46,154 nucleotides of DNA from Azoarcus taiwanensis (GCF_012910885.1 NZ_WTVM01000014.1:1-46154), one strand, 5' to 3'; positions 34,559 through 44,702 are shown, numbered from the stretch's first letter. Program-made: numbers and translations. The notes: generated by a model from the sequence alone, not told the origin.

Positions 34559-35269
34559 TCAGCGTTTCGCTGCGATCTGCTGCTCGATCTCCTCGATGCT
34601 CTCATGGCGCACATTGCGACCCTTCACGAGATAGACCACCTGCTCCGCGACGTTGGCGGCGTGGTCGCCAACACGTTCGATCGATTTTGCGATGAACAGT
34701 ACATCGAGTGAACGGGTGATCAGTCGTGGATCCTCCATCATGTAGGTCGCAAGCTGGCGCACGATGCCCTTGAAGATTGCGTCGACCTCCTTGTCCTGAC
34801 GCATGATCGTCGTGGATGCGCTCGGGTCGCGGCGGACGAAAGCGTCCAGCGCGGCGCGCAGCATGCTCACCGCCTTCGCACAGACATGATGCAGTTCCAC
34901 TTTCGGGACGAACTTCGACTCGCTTTCGATGATCGGGCGCGCCGCCTTTGCGATCTTCTTGGCCTCGTCCCCGACGCGCTCCAGGTCGGAAACGATCTGG
35001 CGCACGCTGAGCAGCAGACGCAGATCCACGGCCGCCGGTGCATGGCGGACGATCATCTGCGTCGAGGTATCGTCGATTGCGACCTCTTCGCGGTTGATTG
35101 CCTTTTCGGTGCGAAGGACCTCTTCGACCAGTTCCATGTCATTGGTAGCCAGCGCATCCATGGCCCGCTCAACCTGCTGGCAGACGACCTCGCCAAGCAT
35201 CAGAAGGCGTCTTTGCAGGTCGTCGAGTTCGGTGTCGAAGGGCGAGTAGGTATGCTTGGTCATGTTCAT
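34559..35269 (-). CDS. phoU: phosphate signalling regulator PhoU
   Basis: A 236-residue all-helical protein made of two PhoU repeats with metal-binding positions in LERVGDEAKKIAKAA (first repeat) and IERVGDHAANVAEQ (second). It links the Pst phosphate transporter with PhoR/PhoB signalling. No pst or pho genes accompany it here; it follows rpiA by 68 bases on the same strand. The start could be either of two ATGs two codons apart (MNMTKHTYS). Confidence 0.95.
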   Translation of the reverse strand: MNMTKHTYSPFDTELDDLQRRLLMLGEVVCQQVERAMDALATNDMELVEEVLRTEKAINREEVAIDDTSTQMIVRHAPAAVDLRLLLSVRQIVSDLERVGDEAKKIAKAARPIIESESKFVPKVELHHVCAKAVSMLRAALDAFVRRDPSASTTIMRQDKEVDAIFKGIVRQLATYMMEDPRLITRSLDVLFIAKSIERVGDHAANVAEQVVYLVKGRNVRHESIEEIEQQIAAKR

Positions 35270-35337
35270 GGCCGGTGGTTCACTGAGGGTTGCAGATTAG
35301 CAGCGCAATGTGACGCTTATGTTTCAGTCGGCGGACC

Positions 35338-36003
35338 CTAGTGCTGGGCGACCATTCTGTCGACGCCGCCGGGAGTGGCCAGCAGGAGGATGTCGGCGCC
35401 ACGATGCGCGAACAGCCCGTTGGCAACGACGCCGACGATCTGGTTGATGTCGGTTTCCAGTCGACGTGGGTCGGCAATGCGCAGACCGTGTACATCGAGG
35501 ATAAGATTGCCGTTGTCGGTCACGAAGCCTTCACGCAGGACTGGCCGACCTCCCAGCCGGGTCAGCTCGCGCTCGACATAGGCTCGGGCCATGGGTAGCA
35601 CTTCCACCGGCAGTGGGAATACGCCCAGGCACTCCACGCGCTTGCTTGCATCACAGATGCAGATGAAGCGTGTCGCGACCGCGGCAACGATCTTCTCGCG
35701 CGTGAGCGCACCGCCGCCGCCCTTGATCATCGCGAAACTGTCGTCGATCTCGTCGGCTCCATCGACGTAAACCGGCAGATCGGTGATCTGATTGAGGTCG
35801 AGCAGTGGAATGCCGAGTGCCTGGAGTCGCGCGCTGCTGGCTTCCGAGCTGGACACCGCACCGGCGATCCGCTCGCGCATGGTGCCGAGACCGTCGATGA
35901 AGTGATTCACGGTCGAGCCGGTGCCGACGCCGATAACAGCCCCCTCGGGCACGTATTCGAGCGCAACGATGGCCGCGGCCTTCTTGAGTTCGTCCTGGGT
36001 CAT
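35338..36003 (-). CDS. rpiA: ribose-5-phosphate isomerase A
   Basis: A 221-residue enzyme interconverting ribose 5-phosphate and ribulose 5-phosphate. It begins [18 protein letters not shown], has the phosphate loop [16 protein letters not shown], the catalytic region [25 protein letters not shown], and [19 protein letters not shown]. Length is typical. It supports the pentose phosphate route and, with the distant prk gene, could feed the Calvin cycle. It is in line with phoU, 68 bases upstream of it. Confidence 0.96.
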   Translation of the reverse strand: MTQDELKKAAAIVALEYVPEGAVIGVGTGSTVNHFIDGLGTMRERIAGAVSSSEASSARLQALGIPLLDLNQITDLPVYVDGADEIDDSFAMIKGGGGALTREKIVAAVATRFICICDASKRVECLGVFPLPVEVLPMARAYVERELTRLGGRPVLREGFVTDNGNLILDVHGLRIADPRRLETDINQIVGVVANGLFAHRGADILLLATPGGVDRMVAQH

Positions 36004-36042
36004 GGGTCAGTTCCGGTGAGTGAGAAGAGATTTGGCGGCCGC

Positions 36043-37290
36043 TCAGATCAGGCCGTCGAAGGGTTGAACGAGCACTTGCTGGCCCGGTTCGATGTTGCCG
36101 GATTCCTCTGTCAGCACGACGAAGCAGTTTGCATCCGACATCGATTTGAGGATCCCCGAACCCTGGGCACCGGTGAGCGAGACCCGCCGGCTCTCACCAT
36201 CGAACTCGAGACGGCCGCGCAGGAACTCACGCCTTCCCGGTCGCTTGCGGATGGCGTCGGTGCAGATTGCGGGCACCAGAATGGGCGTCGGTAGCGGGGT
36301 GAGGCCACCCAGGTGCAACAGTGCATCGCGGACGAACTGATAAAAGGTCACCAGCACCGCCACCGGATTGCCCGGCAGGCCAAACATCCAGGCGTTTCCG
36401 ATCCGGCCGAAAGCCATCGGCCTGCCGGGCTTGATGGCGAGTTTCCAGAACTCGACATGGCCAAGTCGATTGACCAACTCGCGGATGAAGTCGGCTTCGC
36501 CGACCGAAACGCCGCCGCTGGTCAGGATGACGTCCGCGGTTGCCGCGGCGTCGCGAAATGCGCGCTCGAGGCTCGTCGGCTCATCCTTGATTACACCCAT
36601 GTCGATGACTTCGCAGTCCAGGCGGCGGAGCGCGCCGAAAAGCGTGTAGCGATTGCTGTCATACACCTGACCCGGTGCGAGCGGGCGGCCGATCGACGCG
36701 ATTTCGTCACCGGTCGAGAAGAAGGCGACCCTGAGGCGACGGCGTACCGCAACCTCCGCGATACCCAGCGAGGCGATGAGCCCCAGTTCCGCAGGTCCGC
36801 AACGGCGGCCGGCAGCGATGGCCACGCCACCCAGCGCGAGATCCTCGCCTGCGCGACGCAGGTGCTGGCCCTTTCGCTGGTCGGCGGGGATGATGACGCC
36901 ATCGCCATCCTGCCGGGTTTCTTCCTGTGGCACGATGGTGTCGGCGCCGCGCGGAATCGTCGCGCCGGTCATGATACGAATGGCTTGGGCCGGCCCGGCC
37001 ATGCCGGAAAACGGTTTGCCCGCAAAGGCTGTGCCGACGACTTTCAGCCGGGTTTCGTCGTCTGGCGAGAGGTCCTCGGCGCGGACCGCATAGCCGTCCA
37101 TTGCCGAGTTGTCGTGTGCGGGCACATTGAATGGGGCGACCACGTCCTCGGCCAGAATCCGGTCAAGTGCGTCACGCACCGCGACCTGCTCCCAGCCCTG
37201 AACCGGTACGATCTGGCCGAAGATCAGCTCTCGGGCCTCAGCAACCGTGAGCATGGATCTCGCGTTCTGGGGCGAGGATGACTGGTTCAT
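36043..37290 (-). CDS. moeA: molybdopterin molybdenumtransferase
   Basis: A 415-residue enzyme that inserts molybdenum into adenylylated molybdopterin. It has the N-terminal MoeA region with VPAHDNSAMDGYAVR, IMTGATIPRGADTIVPQE, the MPT-binding loop FSTGDEI, VYDSNRYTL, TSGGVSVGEADFI and FGLPGNPVAVLVTF, then the C-terminal domain. ATG at 37290 (MNQSSSPQNA) with AGGA six bases upstream is preferred to a TTG two codons earlier. Other molybdenum cofactor genes are not in the window. Confidence 0.95.
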   Translation of the reverse strand: MNQSSSPQNARSMLTVAEARELIFGQIVPVQGWEQVAVRDALDRILAEDVVAPFNVPAHDNSAMDGYAVRAEDLSPDDETRLKVVGTAFAGKPFSGMAGPAQAIRIMTGATIPRGADTIVPQEETRQDGDGVIIPADQRKGQHLRRAGEDLALGGVAIAAGRRCGPAELGLIASLGIAEVAVRRRLRVAFFSTGDEIASIGRPLAPGQVYDSNRYTLFGALRRLDCEVIDMGVIKDEPTSLERAFRDAAATADVILTSGGVSVGEADFIRELVNRLGHVEFWKLAIKPGRPMAFGRIGNAWMFGLPGNPVAVLVTFYQFVRDALLHLGGLTPLPTPILVPAICTDAIRKRPGRREFLRGRLEFDGESRRVSLTGAQGSGILKSMSDANCFVVLTEESGNIEPGQQVLVQPFDGLI

Positions 37291-37405
37291 GTGCAATCCT
37301 GTGTGTGACGATAATTCTTTTGGGGATTATAGCCGTGTGCATGGCGTGCTCGTGGGCGCGCGGGTACGCGGGTAGACTCGGAGGCCCGGTGGAGACGCCG
37401 CATTA

Positions 37406-38221
37406 ATGATCAGCTCTTCCATGACACCTTCGGTTCACGAGTGTGCGCATCAGGCTCTGATGCTGTCCGACCCCGACGAGAAGTGCGCCGCAGTGGCTGC
37501 TCTGTGCGACCGCCTCGCGTCTGGCGTGTGCACGGTGGCCGAAGGCGAGAACGATCCCTTGCCGGTCTGGCAGCCCGGGCGGCCCGCACGCCCCGAGCTC
37601 GTATCGCCCCAGGCGGTTCCCTTCCGCCGCCCGGGCTCGCGCGAGGGGCATGCTGCCTTGTTGCATGCGATCGTGCACATCGAGTTCAACGCGATCAATC
37701 TCGCACTCGATTGCGTAGCGCGATTCCGCGCCTTTCCCGCCGAGTTTCACCATGCCTGGCTTGCAGTTGCCAGCGAGGAAGCCTTGCATTTCGGGCTGGT
37801 TCGGGGGCGACTCCGAGCGCTGGGCTTCGACTACGGCGATTTCCCCGCTCACAATGGATTGTGGGAGATGGCATGCCGGACGGCACATGACCCTCTGGCT
37901 CGCATGGCGTTGGTGCCGCGGGTGCTCGAGGCGCGCGGCCTGGATGCGACGCCGCCGATCATGGGCAAGTTGCGCCGCATCGGTGATGCAGAAAGCGTCG
38001 CCGTGCTCGAGATCATCCTGCGCGACGAAGTCGGCCATGTCGCGCTCGGCGACAAATGGTTTCGCGCGCTCTGCGCCGAGCGCGGTCTGGATGCCGAGCA
38101 GGCCTACGTGGCGCTCATCGAGTCATTCGGCGCGCCCTGGCCGCAGCCACCTTTGAACGAGCAGGCACGGCTGGCCGCCGGGTTTTCCATGGACGAACTC
38201 GAACGCCTGGGACGAAAATGA
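37406..38221 (+). CDS. DUF455 ferritin-like protein
   Basis: A 271-residue protein of the DUF455 family, a ferritin-like four-helix fold. Metal-ligand motifs are visible: HIEFNAI (about residue 90), EEALHF (about 125) and DEVGHV (about 207), a set expected to bind a di-iron centre. The central VPRVLEARGLDATP is characteristic. The biochemical role of the family is not established; some relatives modify tRNA (MiaE-like fold). It is divergent from moeA with a 115-base spacer. GGAGA lies nine bases before the ATG at 37406; a second ATG at 37421 is possible. Confidence 0.88.
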   Translation: MISSSMTPSVHECAHQALMLSDPDEKCAAVAALCDRLASGVCTVAEGENDPLPVWQPGRPARPELVSPQAVPFRRPGSREGHAALLHAIVHIEFNAINLALDCVARFRAFPAEFHHAWLAVASEEALHFGLVRGRLRALGFDYGDFPAHNGLWEMACRTAHDPLARMALVPRVLEARGLDATPPIMGKLRRIGDAESVAVLEIILRDEVGHVALGDKWFRALCAERGLDAEQAYVALIESFGAPWPQPPLNEQARLAAGFSMDELERLGRK

Positions 38222-38222
38222 A

Positions 38223-38248
38223 AAAGGGGGTGGTCACCCACCCCCTTT
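38223..38248. terminator. bidirectional hairpin terminator
   Basis: Arms AAAGGGGGTGG and CCACCCCCTTT pair perfectly over 11 bases around TCAC. It begins just after the DUF455 stop and sits before the cytochrome stop on the opposite strand, serving both convergent genes. Confidence 0.85.
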
Positions 38249-38271
38249 CAAGCCTGCGTATTCCGCAGTGA

Positions 38272-38892
38272 TCAGCGAAGACCCGCGGCGTAGTCGGCGA
38301 CTGCGCGCATCTCCGCATCGGTCATCTTCAGTGCGATGTCGCGCATCATTTCGTTGGGGTCGTTCGCGCGCTCGAGCTCGCGGAAGGCCTGCAACTGAGT
38401 CAGCGTGTACTGGGCGAACTGGCCCGAGATCCGCGGGTATTCGGCGGGCATGCCAGCCCCGGCCGGGCCGTGGCAGGCGGCACAGGCGGGCACACCCTTA
38501 GATGCGATGCCTGCGCGCCAGATCTGCTGGCCGAGCTCGATGGTGTCGAGACTGGTGGCCGACTCGGGTTTGAGTTCCTGTGCTGCGTAGTATTCGGCGA
38601 GCGCGCGCTTGGTCTCATCGTCGGGCACCATGACGATCATGCCGTTCATGACTGCATTGACTCGCGCCGGCGCTTCGCCCTCGATCGAGCTGTAATCACG
38701 CATTTGCTTGAAAAGGTATTCCGGAATCTGGCCGGCGAGCTTCGGGTTTTCCGGCAGTACGCTGTTGCCATCCAGACCATGACAGGCTGCGCAGACAGTC
38801 TCGGCGAGCTGTTTGGCAGTGGCTTCAGCGGAGGCGTGGGCCTGGAAACTGCCGACAAGCAGTAGCGAAAGCAGCAGGGAACGCTTGATCAT
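38272..38892 (-). CDS. diheme cytochrome c4
   Basis: A 206-residue periplasmic protein with a signal peptide (1 to about 22) and two heme c motifs, CAACH at 34-38 and CAACHGPAG at about 134-138. Distal Met ligands are likely in NGMIVMV and DIALKMTDAEM. The two similar halves and length are those of cytochrome c4, an electron carrier to terminal oxidases or denitrification enzymes. GAGGAC precedes the start. It is divergent from engB by 122 AT-rich bases. Confidence 0.92.
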   Translation of the reverse strand: MIKRSLLLSLLLVGSFQAHASAEATAKQLAETVCAACHGLDGNSVLPENPKLAGQIPEYLFKQMRDYSSIEGEAPARVNAVMNGMIVMVPDDETKRALAEYYAAQELKPESATSLDTIELGQQIWRAGIASKGVPACAACHGPAGAGMPAEYPRISGQFAQYTLTQLQAFRELERANDPNEMMRDIALKMTDAEMRAVADYAAGLR

Positions 38893-39014
38893 AGTGTCCT
38901 CGGAAAAGCCGTGAGCGGTTGTCTCAAACTTGATATTCTATAACAAGAAGCTCTTTTTGCGCGACGCGATCGGGCTTTTTCTCCCCCGTCCATGCCCATC
39001 GCACGCCTTTCCGA

Positions 39015-39635
39015 ATGCCTATCTTCCGCAACGCACAATTCGAGATCTCTATCGCCAACAATCGCGACCTGCCGCCAGCCGCCGCCGCAGAGATCGCCTT
39101 TGCCGGTCGTTCAAACGCAGGCAAGTCGAGCGCGATCAACACGCTCGCCGGGCACACGCGGCTGGCCTTCGTGTCGAAAACGCCCGGCCGCACGCAGTTG
39201 ATCAACTTCTTCCGCCTGAACTGTGGCGCCGCTCTCGTCGATCTGCCGGGATACGGCTATGCCAAGGTGCCTGAGGCGGTACGCAAACAGTGGCAGGGGC
39301 TGCTCGAACGCTACCTGCGAACCCGTGAGAATCTCATTGGTCTGGTGCTGATCATGGACAGTCGGCATCCGTTGACGCCGCTTGACCGTCAGATGATCGA
39401 CTGGTTCGCACCCACGGGTCGGCCGATCCACATCCTGCTGACCAAGAGCGACAAACTCTCGCGCAACCAGGCGTCGGCATCGCTGGCGTTGGTGCGGCGA
39501 GAGCTGTCGGCCCTGGGCGAGCAAGTCAGCGTGCAGTTGTTCTCCAGTCTCAAAAAGACCGGCGCAGACGAGGTCGAGAAGGTGGTCGCCGGCTGGCTCG
39601 GGCTGGATCAGGATGCACCTGTGGGTGAGGCCTGA
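39015..39635 (+). CDS. engB: ribosome biogenesis GTPase YihA/YsxC/EngB
   Basis: A 206-residue essential GTPase of 50S subunit assembly. G1 is [15 protein letters not shown]3 [11 protein letters not shown]4 TKSDKL and the late SSLKKTG is G5-like. N-terminal [15 protein letters not shown] is typical. The start [12 protein letters not shown] lies in a region without a clear ribosome-binding site. The downstream gene is hemB, after a 194-base structured spacer. Confidence 0.95.
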   Translation: MPIFRNAQFEISIANNRDLPPAAAAEIAFAGRSNAGKSSAINTLAGHTRLAFVSKTPGRTQLINFFRLNCGAALVDLPGYGYAKVPEAVRKQWQGLLERYLRTRENLIGLVLIMDSRHPLTPLDRQMIDWFAPTGRPIHILLTKSDKLSRNQASASLALVRRELSALGEQVSVQLFSSLKKTGADEVEKVVAGWLGLDQDAPVGEA

Positions 39636-39643
39636 AAAAGAAA

Positions 39644-39740
39644 GACCCCGAGCCAAAGGGGAAGAAAGACCCGGGGTCGAACGCCTTAGCATGAAGGCTC
39701 CCGCTCAGGGAGGGAAAGCGGGGGATGGCTTGACCCATCC
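39644..39740 (+). other. three consecutive hairpins downstream of engB
   Basis: The engB-hemB spacer contains three potential stems in a row: GACCCCG/CGGGGTC (39644-39650 with 39672-39678), CCCGCT/AGCGGG (39700-39705 with 39717-39722) and GGATGG/CCATCC (39723-39728 with 39735-39740). No long T-run follows the first, so a simple terminator is not certain. It could be a terminator plus a hemB leader, or a small RNA. Confidence 0.4.
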
Positions 39741-39790
39741 GTCGGTTGAGAGTGATCAAGGAAGATTTGGTTCCCGCCGTGCTTGAATGA

Positions 39791-40846
<1,056 letters not shown>

Positions 40847-40850
40847 TCGG

Positions 40851-41504
40851 TCAGCGCCAGACCTTGCCGATTGCGCGCCGGAGATCAAGGATCGAGTCGA
40901 CCTTGAGATCCACATAGGCTGGTTGGCCGAGATTTCGGCCGACCAGCACAGTCTTCATCCCCAAGCGTTTGGCTGTACGCAGATTCTCGGTGCTGTCTTC
41001 GACCAGGATGCAGCGTGCCGGGTGGAGTCGCTGGTCGTGCAGCAGGTGGCGGTAGGCGCGAATGCCCGGTTTGGGCTGGTAGCGCATGGATTCGATGCCG
41101 TAGATCTCCGAAAAGTATCTGCGTACGCCCATCGCGCTGACCACCGCGCGAACGTATTCGCCCGGTCCATTCGAGAATACGATCTTGCGCCCGGGTAGGC
41201 CACGGAGCATCGCGCGCACCGCGCGGTCGAAGACCATCATCTTGTGAAGCTGGTCGAAGCGATGGGTTTCGCGCAGGAAATGGTCCCGATCGGTACCATG
41301 ATGTCGTACCAGACCCAGCAGGGTCGCGCCGTAGCGTTGCCAGTAATGCGTCCGGAGCGCGTTGGCCTGCTCCTCGTCCACACCCAGGTTGCGGGCGACG
41401 TAGGCGGTCATGCTGCGGTTGATATGCGGGAAGATGTGAGCACTGGCGTTGTGCAGCGTGTTGTCGAGGTCGAACAACCAGGTCATGCCCCACTCGCGAT
41501 TCAT
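40851..41504 (-). CDS. pyrimidine 5'-nucleotidase-like HAD hydrolase
   Basis: A 217-residue haloacid dehalogenase family phosphatase: motif I WLFDLDNTLHN, motif II FSNGP, motif III/IV PKPGIRAY and ILVEDSTENL. The pattern LDNTLHNASAHIF and the capless or small-cap layout match the SDT1/pyrimidine 5'-nucleotidase group (TIGR01993-like). It probably hydrolyses UMP/CMP or related compounds, but HAD specificities are hard to predict. The ATG at 41504 overlaps the bioC stop by four bases. Confidence 0.86.
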   Translation of the reverse strand: MNREWGMTWLFDLDNTLHNASAHIFPHINRSMTAYVARNLGVDEEQANALRTHYWQRYGATLLGLVRHHGTDRDHFLRETHRFDQLHKMMVFDRAVRAMLRGLPGRKIVFSNGPGEYVRAVVSAMGVRRYFSEIYGIESMRYQPKPGIRAYRHLLHDQRLHPARCILVEDSTENLRTAKRLGMKTVLVGRNLGQPAYVDLKVDSILDLRRAIGKVWR

Positions 41505-42382
41505 CGCGGTGTGCTCCTTGGGGTGAAACGGATGATGTCACGGCCATCGGCGGCCTTCTTCGGTTCTGCGCGCCAGGCGTGTCCCTGTACGATCTCGAAA
41601 CTGATCGCGATGCCCTCAGCCTGGCGGATCGCCTCGAGGCGCTCGCGCAGGGCCGCCCATTCCTTGCGACCACTGAGACCCCGTGGCCTCGAGCGAGAGG
41701 CATTGTTGGTGCCGGTAAGGCGCAGGTCTTCGAGGAGGGCATCGACATCAGGGTACGTGATCGTGAGCATGTCCATGTCCATTACCGGATCCGAGAACCC
41801 GGCGCGTACCAGCGCATCGCCGATGTCGTGCATGTCGATGAAGCGGTGCACCCGCTTGCCGGCGCCGTCGCCGAAAGCCGCGCGCAGTTGCTGCAAGGTG
41901 TCCGGGCCGAGAGTGGAAAACATCAGCAAGCCGCCGGTCTCGAGCACGCGGTGAGCCTCCGCCAGCGCCGGCATGGGGTCCGACAGCCAGTTGAGCATCA
42001 GGTTTGACCACACCAGCGATACACACCCGGTCGCCAGCGGCAAGGCCCGCGCATCGGCGCAGACCGCGGCCTGTCGAGGCGAGCGCGAGAAAAGGTTTCG
42101 CAGCACACTGCGCGGCGGTTGTGCGCGAACCAGTGCGGGCCATGCGAAGTCCGCAAGAATGCGTTGAGCCGTGGGGTAGCGCCTCGCAAGTGCCTCCTGA
42201 TCAAGGCCGGTGCCGCAGCCCAGATCGAGAATGCGGCTGGGTTCGATGCGAATGTAGTCCAGACGTTCGTCCATGCGTCGCGCGACCTCGCGGGTCAGCG
42301 GGTCCGCCGGGGCGTTACGGCTGGCGGCGCGGCTGAAGCGGCGGCGCACCAGCTGCGGGTCGAGCCAAAATTCGGAGTCCAT
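41501..42382 (-). CDS. bioC: malonyl-ACP O-methyltransferase BioC
   Basis: A 293-residue SAM-dependent methyltransferase that starts biotin synthesis by methylating malonyl-ACP. It has ILDLGCGTGLDQEAL (SAM motif I), LVWSNLMLNWLSDP and HRVLETGGLLMFSTLGPDTLQQL, together a BioC pattern. N-terminal VRRRFSRAASRN is also typical. The start MDSEFWLDPQLV was chosen because the longer frame upstream has no similarity. It overlaps the HAD gene and is divergent from comF by 76 bases; no other bio genes are in the window. Confidence 0.9.
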   Translation of the reverse strand: MDSEFWLDPQLVRRRFSRAASRNAPADPLTREVARRMDERLDYIRIEPSRILDLGCGTGLDQEALARRYPTAQRILADFAWPALVRAQPPRSVLRNLFSRSPRQAAVCADARALPLATGCVSLVWSNLMLNWLSDPMPALAEAHRVLETGGLLMFSTLGPDTLQQLRAAFGDGAGKRVHRFIDMHDIGDALVRAGFSDPVMDMDMLTITYPDVDALLEDLRLTGTNNASRSRPRGLSGRKEWAALRERLEAIRQAEGIAISFEIVQGHAWRAEPKKAADGRDIIRFTPRSTPR

Positions 42383-42458
42383 GGGGCGAGATCTGTCGGG
42401 AGATCGAAATATTTGTATGGCATTATGCGGGCTCTGACGAGCGTGAGCATGTTCCGCC

Positions 42459-43175
42459 ATGAGTCTTTCACTGTCAAACCGTGTCGCGAGCTTCGCCTCG
42501 GCGTGGGTCGAGGCCTTGCTGCCCCGGGTGTGCTTTCTTTGCGGCGGGCACGGCGACGGGCAGCGCCTGTGCCCAGCCTGTGTCGCAGGTTTGCCGGAAA
42601 AACCGGTTGCGCACTGCCCGGTATGCGCGCTGCCCTCGGTCGACGACATTGTTTGCGGTCGCTGTCAGCGAGATCCACCGGCCTTCGATGCCACCATCGC
42701 GCTGCATCTGTATGTCTTTCCGATGGACCGCATGGTGCAGGCGCTCAAGTACCGTGGTGACCTGTCGGTGGCGGCCTACTTCGGGCGCGAGCTGTCCAAT
42801 GCGTTGCCGTACCCGAACTACGACCTCGTCGTGCCGATGCCGCTCCATGTCAGGCGCCTTCGCGAGCGCGGTTTCAATCAGGCCGTGGAGATTGCGCGCC
42901 ACCTCGGCCGGGCCCACGGTCTGCGGCTGGGCTCCGGGACAGTGCGTCGTGTGGTGGACACACCGCCCCAGGCGGACTTGCCATGGCGTGAGAGAAAGGC
43001 GAACATGCGCGGCGCCTTCGCCTGCGACACCAGTCTGGATGGCCAGCGGGTGCTGGTCATCGACGATGTGATGACGACCGGCGCCAGCCTGGATGCACTG
43101 GCGCGAAGCCTGAAGGCCGCAGGCGCGGCACAGGTCGACAACCTGGTCGTTGCCCGCACCCCTCCACCCGGATGA
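42459..43175 (+). CDS. comF: ComF/GntX family phosphoribosyltransferase-like protein
   Basis: A 238-residue protein with an N-terminal double zinc-ribbon (CFLCGGHGDGQRLCPAC and CPVCALPSVDDIVCGRCQ) and a C-terminal PRTase fold with VLVIDDVMTTGASLDAL as the PRPP-binding motif. MVQALKYRGD and RLRERGFNQA are family motifs. It relates to DNA uptake in naturally competent bacteria and to GntX in E. coli, where its role is unclear. It is divergent from bioC and followed 18 bases later by trmL. Confidence 0.92.
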   Translation: MSLSLSNRVASFASAWVEALLPRVCFLCGGHGDGQRLCPACVAGLPEKPVAHCPVCALPSVDDIVCGRCQRDPPAFDATIALHLYVFPMDRMVQALKYRGDLSVAAYFGRELSNALPYPNYDLVVPMPLHVRRLRERGFNQAVEIARHLGRAHGLRLGSGTVRRVVDTPPQADLPWRERKANMRGAFACDTSLDGQRVLVIDDVMTTGASLDALARSLKAAGAAQVDNLVVARTPPPG

Positions 43176-43193
43176 GTTCGTCGAGATCCGCAA

Positions 43194-43658
43194 ATGTTCA
43201 ACGTCGTTCTGTTTCAGCCTGAGATTCCGCCCAATACCGGCAATTCGATTCGCCTCGCGGCCAATACCGGTATCCGGCTTCATCTGGTTCGGCCGCTCGG
43301 CTTTGACCTCTCGGATCGCAACCTGGCTCGGGCCGGGCTCGACTACCACGACCTCGCGCGGGTATCGGTGCATGACGACTGGCAGGCATGTGTCACCGCA
43401 CTGGGCGAGACGCGAATCTTCGCCTTCAGCACCCGTGGCACCGTTCGCTATGATCAGGCCGCTTTTCGCGCTGGCGATACTTTTCTGTTCGGCCCCGAAA
43501 CACGGGGCCTGCCGCAAGCAATGCTGGATGAGTTGCCCGCCGGGCAGGTGCTGCGTCTGCCGATGCGACCTTCGAACCGCAGCCTCAACCTGTCGAACAC
43601 CGTGGCGATTGTGGTGTTCGAGGCCTGGAGACAGAACGGCTTCTCCGGCGGCGGCTGA
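43194..43658 (+). CDS. trmL: tRNA (cytidine/uridine-34-2'-O)-methyltransferase
   Basis: A 154-residue SPOUT enzyme methylating the wobble ribose of tRNA-Leu. It begins MFNVVLFQPEIPPNTGNSIR, has FGPETRGLP and the SAM-knot RLPMRPSNRSLNLSNTVAI. Length is exactly that of TrmL. It is co-oriented with comF and converges on gpsA with 29 bases between stops and no obvious terminator. Confidence 0.96.
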   Translation: MFNVVLFQPEIPPNTGNSIRLAANTGIRLHLVRPLGFDLSDRNLARAGLDYHDLARVSVHDDWQACVTALGETRIFAFSTRGTVRYDQAAFRAGDTFLFGPETRGLPQAMLDELPAGQVLRLPMRPSNRSLNLSNTVAIVVFEAWRQNGFSGGG

Positions 43659-43687
43659 GCAAGAGGCGGGGGAGTGCGGCTCGACCG

Positions 43688-44674
43688 CTATTCGTGGCGG
43701 GGTTCGCGTGACAGCAGCAGCTCTACTGCATCGCGGGGTCCGATGCCGTCGCTATGGAGCAGGGCGTCGATCGCCTCGGTGATCGGCATCTCCACGCCTT
43801 TGGTAGAAGCCAGGCGCAGTGCGGCGCGCGCTGTCGGCACCCCTTCGGCAACGTGGCCGAGTTCGGCCAGAATCGTCGGCAGGGACTTGCCCTCGGCCAG
43901 CGCAAGTCCGACTCGTCGATTGCGGGACAGATCGCCGGTGCAGGTGAGGATGAGATCACCCATGCCGGTCAGGCCCATGAGGGTTTCCGGGCGGGCGCCG
44001 AGTGCGACGCCAAGGCGGGTGATCTCGGCCAGGCCGCGGGTGATCAGTGCGGCGCGGGCGTTGAGTCCAAAGCCCATCCCGTCTGACACGCCCGATGCGA
44101 TCGCGATGACGTTCTTCAGGCCGCCGCCCACTTCGGCACCGACCAGATCGGTGTTGCTGTAGATTCGGAAGCGGGGCTGGTGCAACACCTGAAGCCAGTG
44201 TTCGGCGAAAGCCCGGTCTGCCGATGCAAGTGTCACTGCGGTCGGCATGCCGGCACCGACCTCGGCTGCGAAGCTTGGCCCGGTTAGTACGCCGCAAGCG
44301 GCATCGGTGCCGAGCTCCGCGCGCACGATCTCGTGAGGAAGGCGCCCGGTTTCGGCCTCGAGCCCCTTGCAAGCCCATATCAGCGGCGTGCCGGGCACAA
44401 GTTCTCGCAACGCACGCAGGGTTGCACGCAGACCGGCAAGCGGCGTGACGACCAGATGGAGTCCAGCGCCGCGGGCGGTCTCGGTGAAGTCTGCGCTGAC
44501 GCGAAGGCGATCAGGGAAGGCGACTCCGGGAAGGTAACGACGGTTGCTGCGCTCAGCCTCCATCGCCTGCACGGCCGCGGTGTCGCGAGCCCACAGGGTC
44601 ACCTCATGCACGCGGGCGAAGGCCACTGCAAGCGCAGTGCCCCAGGCGCCACCACCGAAAACCGCAATCCGCAC
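43688..44674 (-). CDS. gpsA: glycerol-3-phosphate dehydrogenase [NAD(P)+]
   Basis: A 328-residue enzyme reducing dihydroxyacetone phosphate to glycerol 3-phosphate for phospholipids. It starts at GTG 44674 with VRIAVFGGGAWGTALA; the ribosome-binding site GGAGG is eight bases upstream. Other motifs are WACKGLEAETG, GPSFAAEV, GAEVGGGLKNVIAIASG and GDLILTCTGDLSRNRR. The longer ATG frame upstream lacks similarity. It is 28 bases downstream of the SH3 gene. Confidence 0.95.
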   Translation of the reverse strand: MRIAVFGGGAWGTALAVAFARVHEVTLWARDTAAVQAMEAERSNRRYLPGVAFPDRLRVSADFTETARGAGLHLVVTPLAGLRATLRALRELVPGTPLIWACKGLEAETGRLPHEIVRAELGTDAACGVLTGPSFAAEVGAGMPTAVTLASADRAFAEHWLQVLHQPRFRIYSNTDLVGAEVGGGLKNVIAIASGVSDGMGFGLNARAALITRGLAEITRLGVALGARPETLMGLTGMGDLILTCTGDLSRNRRVGLALAEGKSLPTILAELGHVAEGVPTARAALRLASTKGVEMPITEAIDALLHSDGIGPRDAVELLLSREPRHE

Positions 44675-44702
44675 TAGTCCAGCCTCCGCGAAAGCGGTCT
44701 GC

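Noticed and set aside
36313-37281. 322-codon plus-strand frame opposite moeA
   Set aside because: moeA motifs cover the entire region; no ribosome-binding site or family similarity in the mirror frame.
38919-38944. TTGTCT / TATAAC as an engB promoter
   Set aside because: The spacing is only 14 bases and the hexamers are poor matches; the region is AT-rich but I cannot assign a promoter.
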